This document shows, piece by piece, positions 6,762 to 7,504 of a stretch of 7,504 bases of DNA (the first letter of the stretch is position 1; each line of letters starts with the position of its first letter). Made by a program: the position numbers and the translations under genes. The stretch covers positions 1 through 7,504 of the forward strand of contig CAIWIS010000638.1 in assembly GCA_903912795.1 (NCBI GenBank), read 5' to 3'. The notes beneath the pieces were generated by a model. The model saw only the letters and a list, made by a program, of their open reading frames with translations. It did not search any database and was not told the DNA's origin. Source of the DNA: an uncultured Bacteroidales bacterium (GTDB taxonomy: Bacteria; Bacteroidota; Bacteroidia; Bacteroidales; Paludibacteraceae).

Positions 6762-7504
6762 TTATTTGAAGTATAGCACTCCGAAAAATTCCGGCTTATG
6801 GAAGTTGGGCCACTTTGTAAGGATAGGACTCCAGCTTACGTAATGCTTTGTACTCAACTTCTCGCCACATTTGTAGAAATTGGCTTGCAGGGTTTGTTTC
6901 TTTAAGGTGGTAATATTCGACGTTCCAAAAACCTCGAGGGGAATGGCAAGGGTTAAAGTCCAATTAAAATTGCCTTTTTTTTCGGCAAAAGAAGTGCTTC
7001 CCAGCGACGATTTGCGACGGATTTTCGACGTTAATTCCTTCGATAAGCGTATTCGATTGTTGCTGCGGATACCGTTCTCCACCAGACAGGTTCCAATGCA
7101 ATTGAATTCGAGATTGTAATAGGTGCTGTCGCCGGGGATTTTCACAAAAAACTCCACGCATGAATCGAAACAGGGCATCCCCTTTTCTTCATCCACCTCC
7201 TGAGCCAGAATGGCCGATTCGGTAACATTGAATTGCAGGTAAATCTCCTGTTTGTTGTAAGCCATTCTAAATTTCGTCTGTGGTTTATAGGGAAATTTGA
7301 CCCAATTCACATATTCTAATGTTTCAAAGGGTAGCTTTGTCTTCTCCATTGCTCTCTCCACCTCTTCTATTGTGGGCTTGAACTGTTTAAAGTTCAATGG
7401 TTTTACTACCAAAGTGGAGGGTTTTGATACATTGGCACTGTTAGGCGACACAACAGCTTTCGTTTTGTCCTGATGATCGTACCGGTTGGCATTAAAATTG
7501 GTAG
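6762..7504 (-). CDS. CBM9-like carbohydrate-binding domain protein, 5' end outside window
   Basis: The frame is open from the window edge to the TAA at 6762, giving 247 residues in view. The C-terminal 200 or so match the family-9-like carbohydrate-binding beta-sandwich found as small proteins in Bacteroidota: VNWVKFPYKP..FRMAYN, then IYLQFNV, DSCVEFFV, YYNLEFNCIG, IRRKSSLG, FNWTLTLAIP, ANFYKCG and a final HYVSWSPI..PNFHKPEFFG. Such domains bind sugars or lie beside glycan-degrading enzymes; no catalytic residues are evident. The first possible start in view is a GTG at 7451, but the frame stays open upstream (TNFNANRYDHQ...) and GTG starts are uncommon in this phylum, so I treat the gene as partial. 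The hydrophilic stretch before the domain may be a linker to a signal peptide, lipoprotein tail or another domain beyond the edge. The SGNH hydrolase gene follows 78 bases later. The domain call is confident; the length is not. Confidence 0.85.
   Translation of the reverse strand, partial: TNFNANRYDHQDKTKAVVSPNSANVSKPSTLVVKPLNFKQFKPTIEEVERAMEKTKLPFETLEYVNWVKFPYKPQTKFRMAYNKQEIYLQFNVTESAILAQEVDEEKGMPCFDSCVEFFVKIPGDSTYYNLEFNCIGTCLVENGIRSNNRIRLSKELTSKIRRKSSLGSTSFAEKKGNFNWTLTLAIPLEVFGTSNITTLKKQTLQANFYKCGEKLSTKHYVSWSPILTKWPNFHKPEFFGVLYFK

Noticed and set aside
1..7504. Mobile element, phage, defence or CRISPR content
   Set aside because: No transposase, integrase, repeat-spacer pattern or defence motif is visible; all five genes are metabolic or transport types.

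Overview
The window looks like chromosomal DNA of a Bacteroidota bacterium, probably a polysaccharide-degrading member of Bacteroidales/Marinilabiliales or a related group. The reasons are the protein families present (a stand-alone type of CBM9-like protein, an exported FAD oxidoreductase with an N-terminal jelly-roll-like region, an SGNH hydrolase with a long C-terminal extension, and CstA), the AT-rich gaps, and starts without Shine-Dalgarno sequences. The genus cannot be fixed from the sequence alone.

All five genes lie on the minus strand, so they are transcribed from the right edge to the left. In that order they are: a CBM9-like protein whose 5' end lies beyond the window (7504-6762); an exported SGNH/GDSL hydrolase (6683-5274); an exported FAD-dependent oxidoreductase (5029-3167); a membrane-anchored protein with a perfect covalent-FMN attachment motif (3070-2063); and the carbon starvation/peptide-pyruvate transporter CstA (2044-230). 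The gaps are 78, 244, 96 and 18 bases. No tRNA, rRNA, CRISPR array or insertion sequence is visible. Bases 1-229 carry no recognisable gene.

The first three genes read like part of a carbohydrate-processing cluster acting in the periplasm or at the cell surface: a glycan-binding-type fold, an esterase that could remove acyl groups from glycans, and a flavoenzyme that could oxidise a sugar or a related small molecule. No SusC/SusD pair or glycoside hydrolase is inside the window, so the substrate cannot be named. The last two genes form a tight pair. The 18-base gap argues that the putative flavinylated membrane protein and CstA are co-transcribed and may work together, a link I do not recognise as described.

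Points most worth a second look are the FMN-attachment motif next to cstA, the markedly AT-richer SGNH gene bracketed by a 12-base direct repeat, the secreted flavoprotein, the missing obvious start of the CBM9-like gene, and several AT-rich inverted repeats in the gaps, one with perfect 12-base arms.
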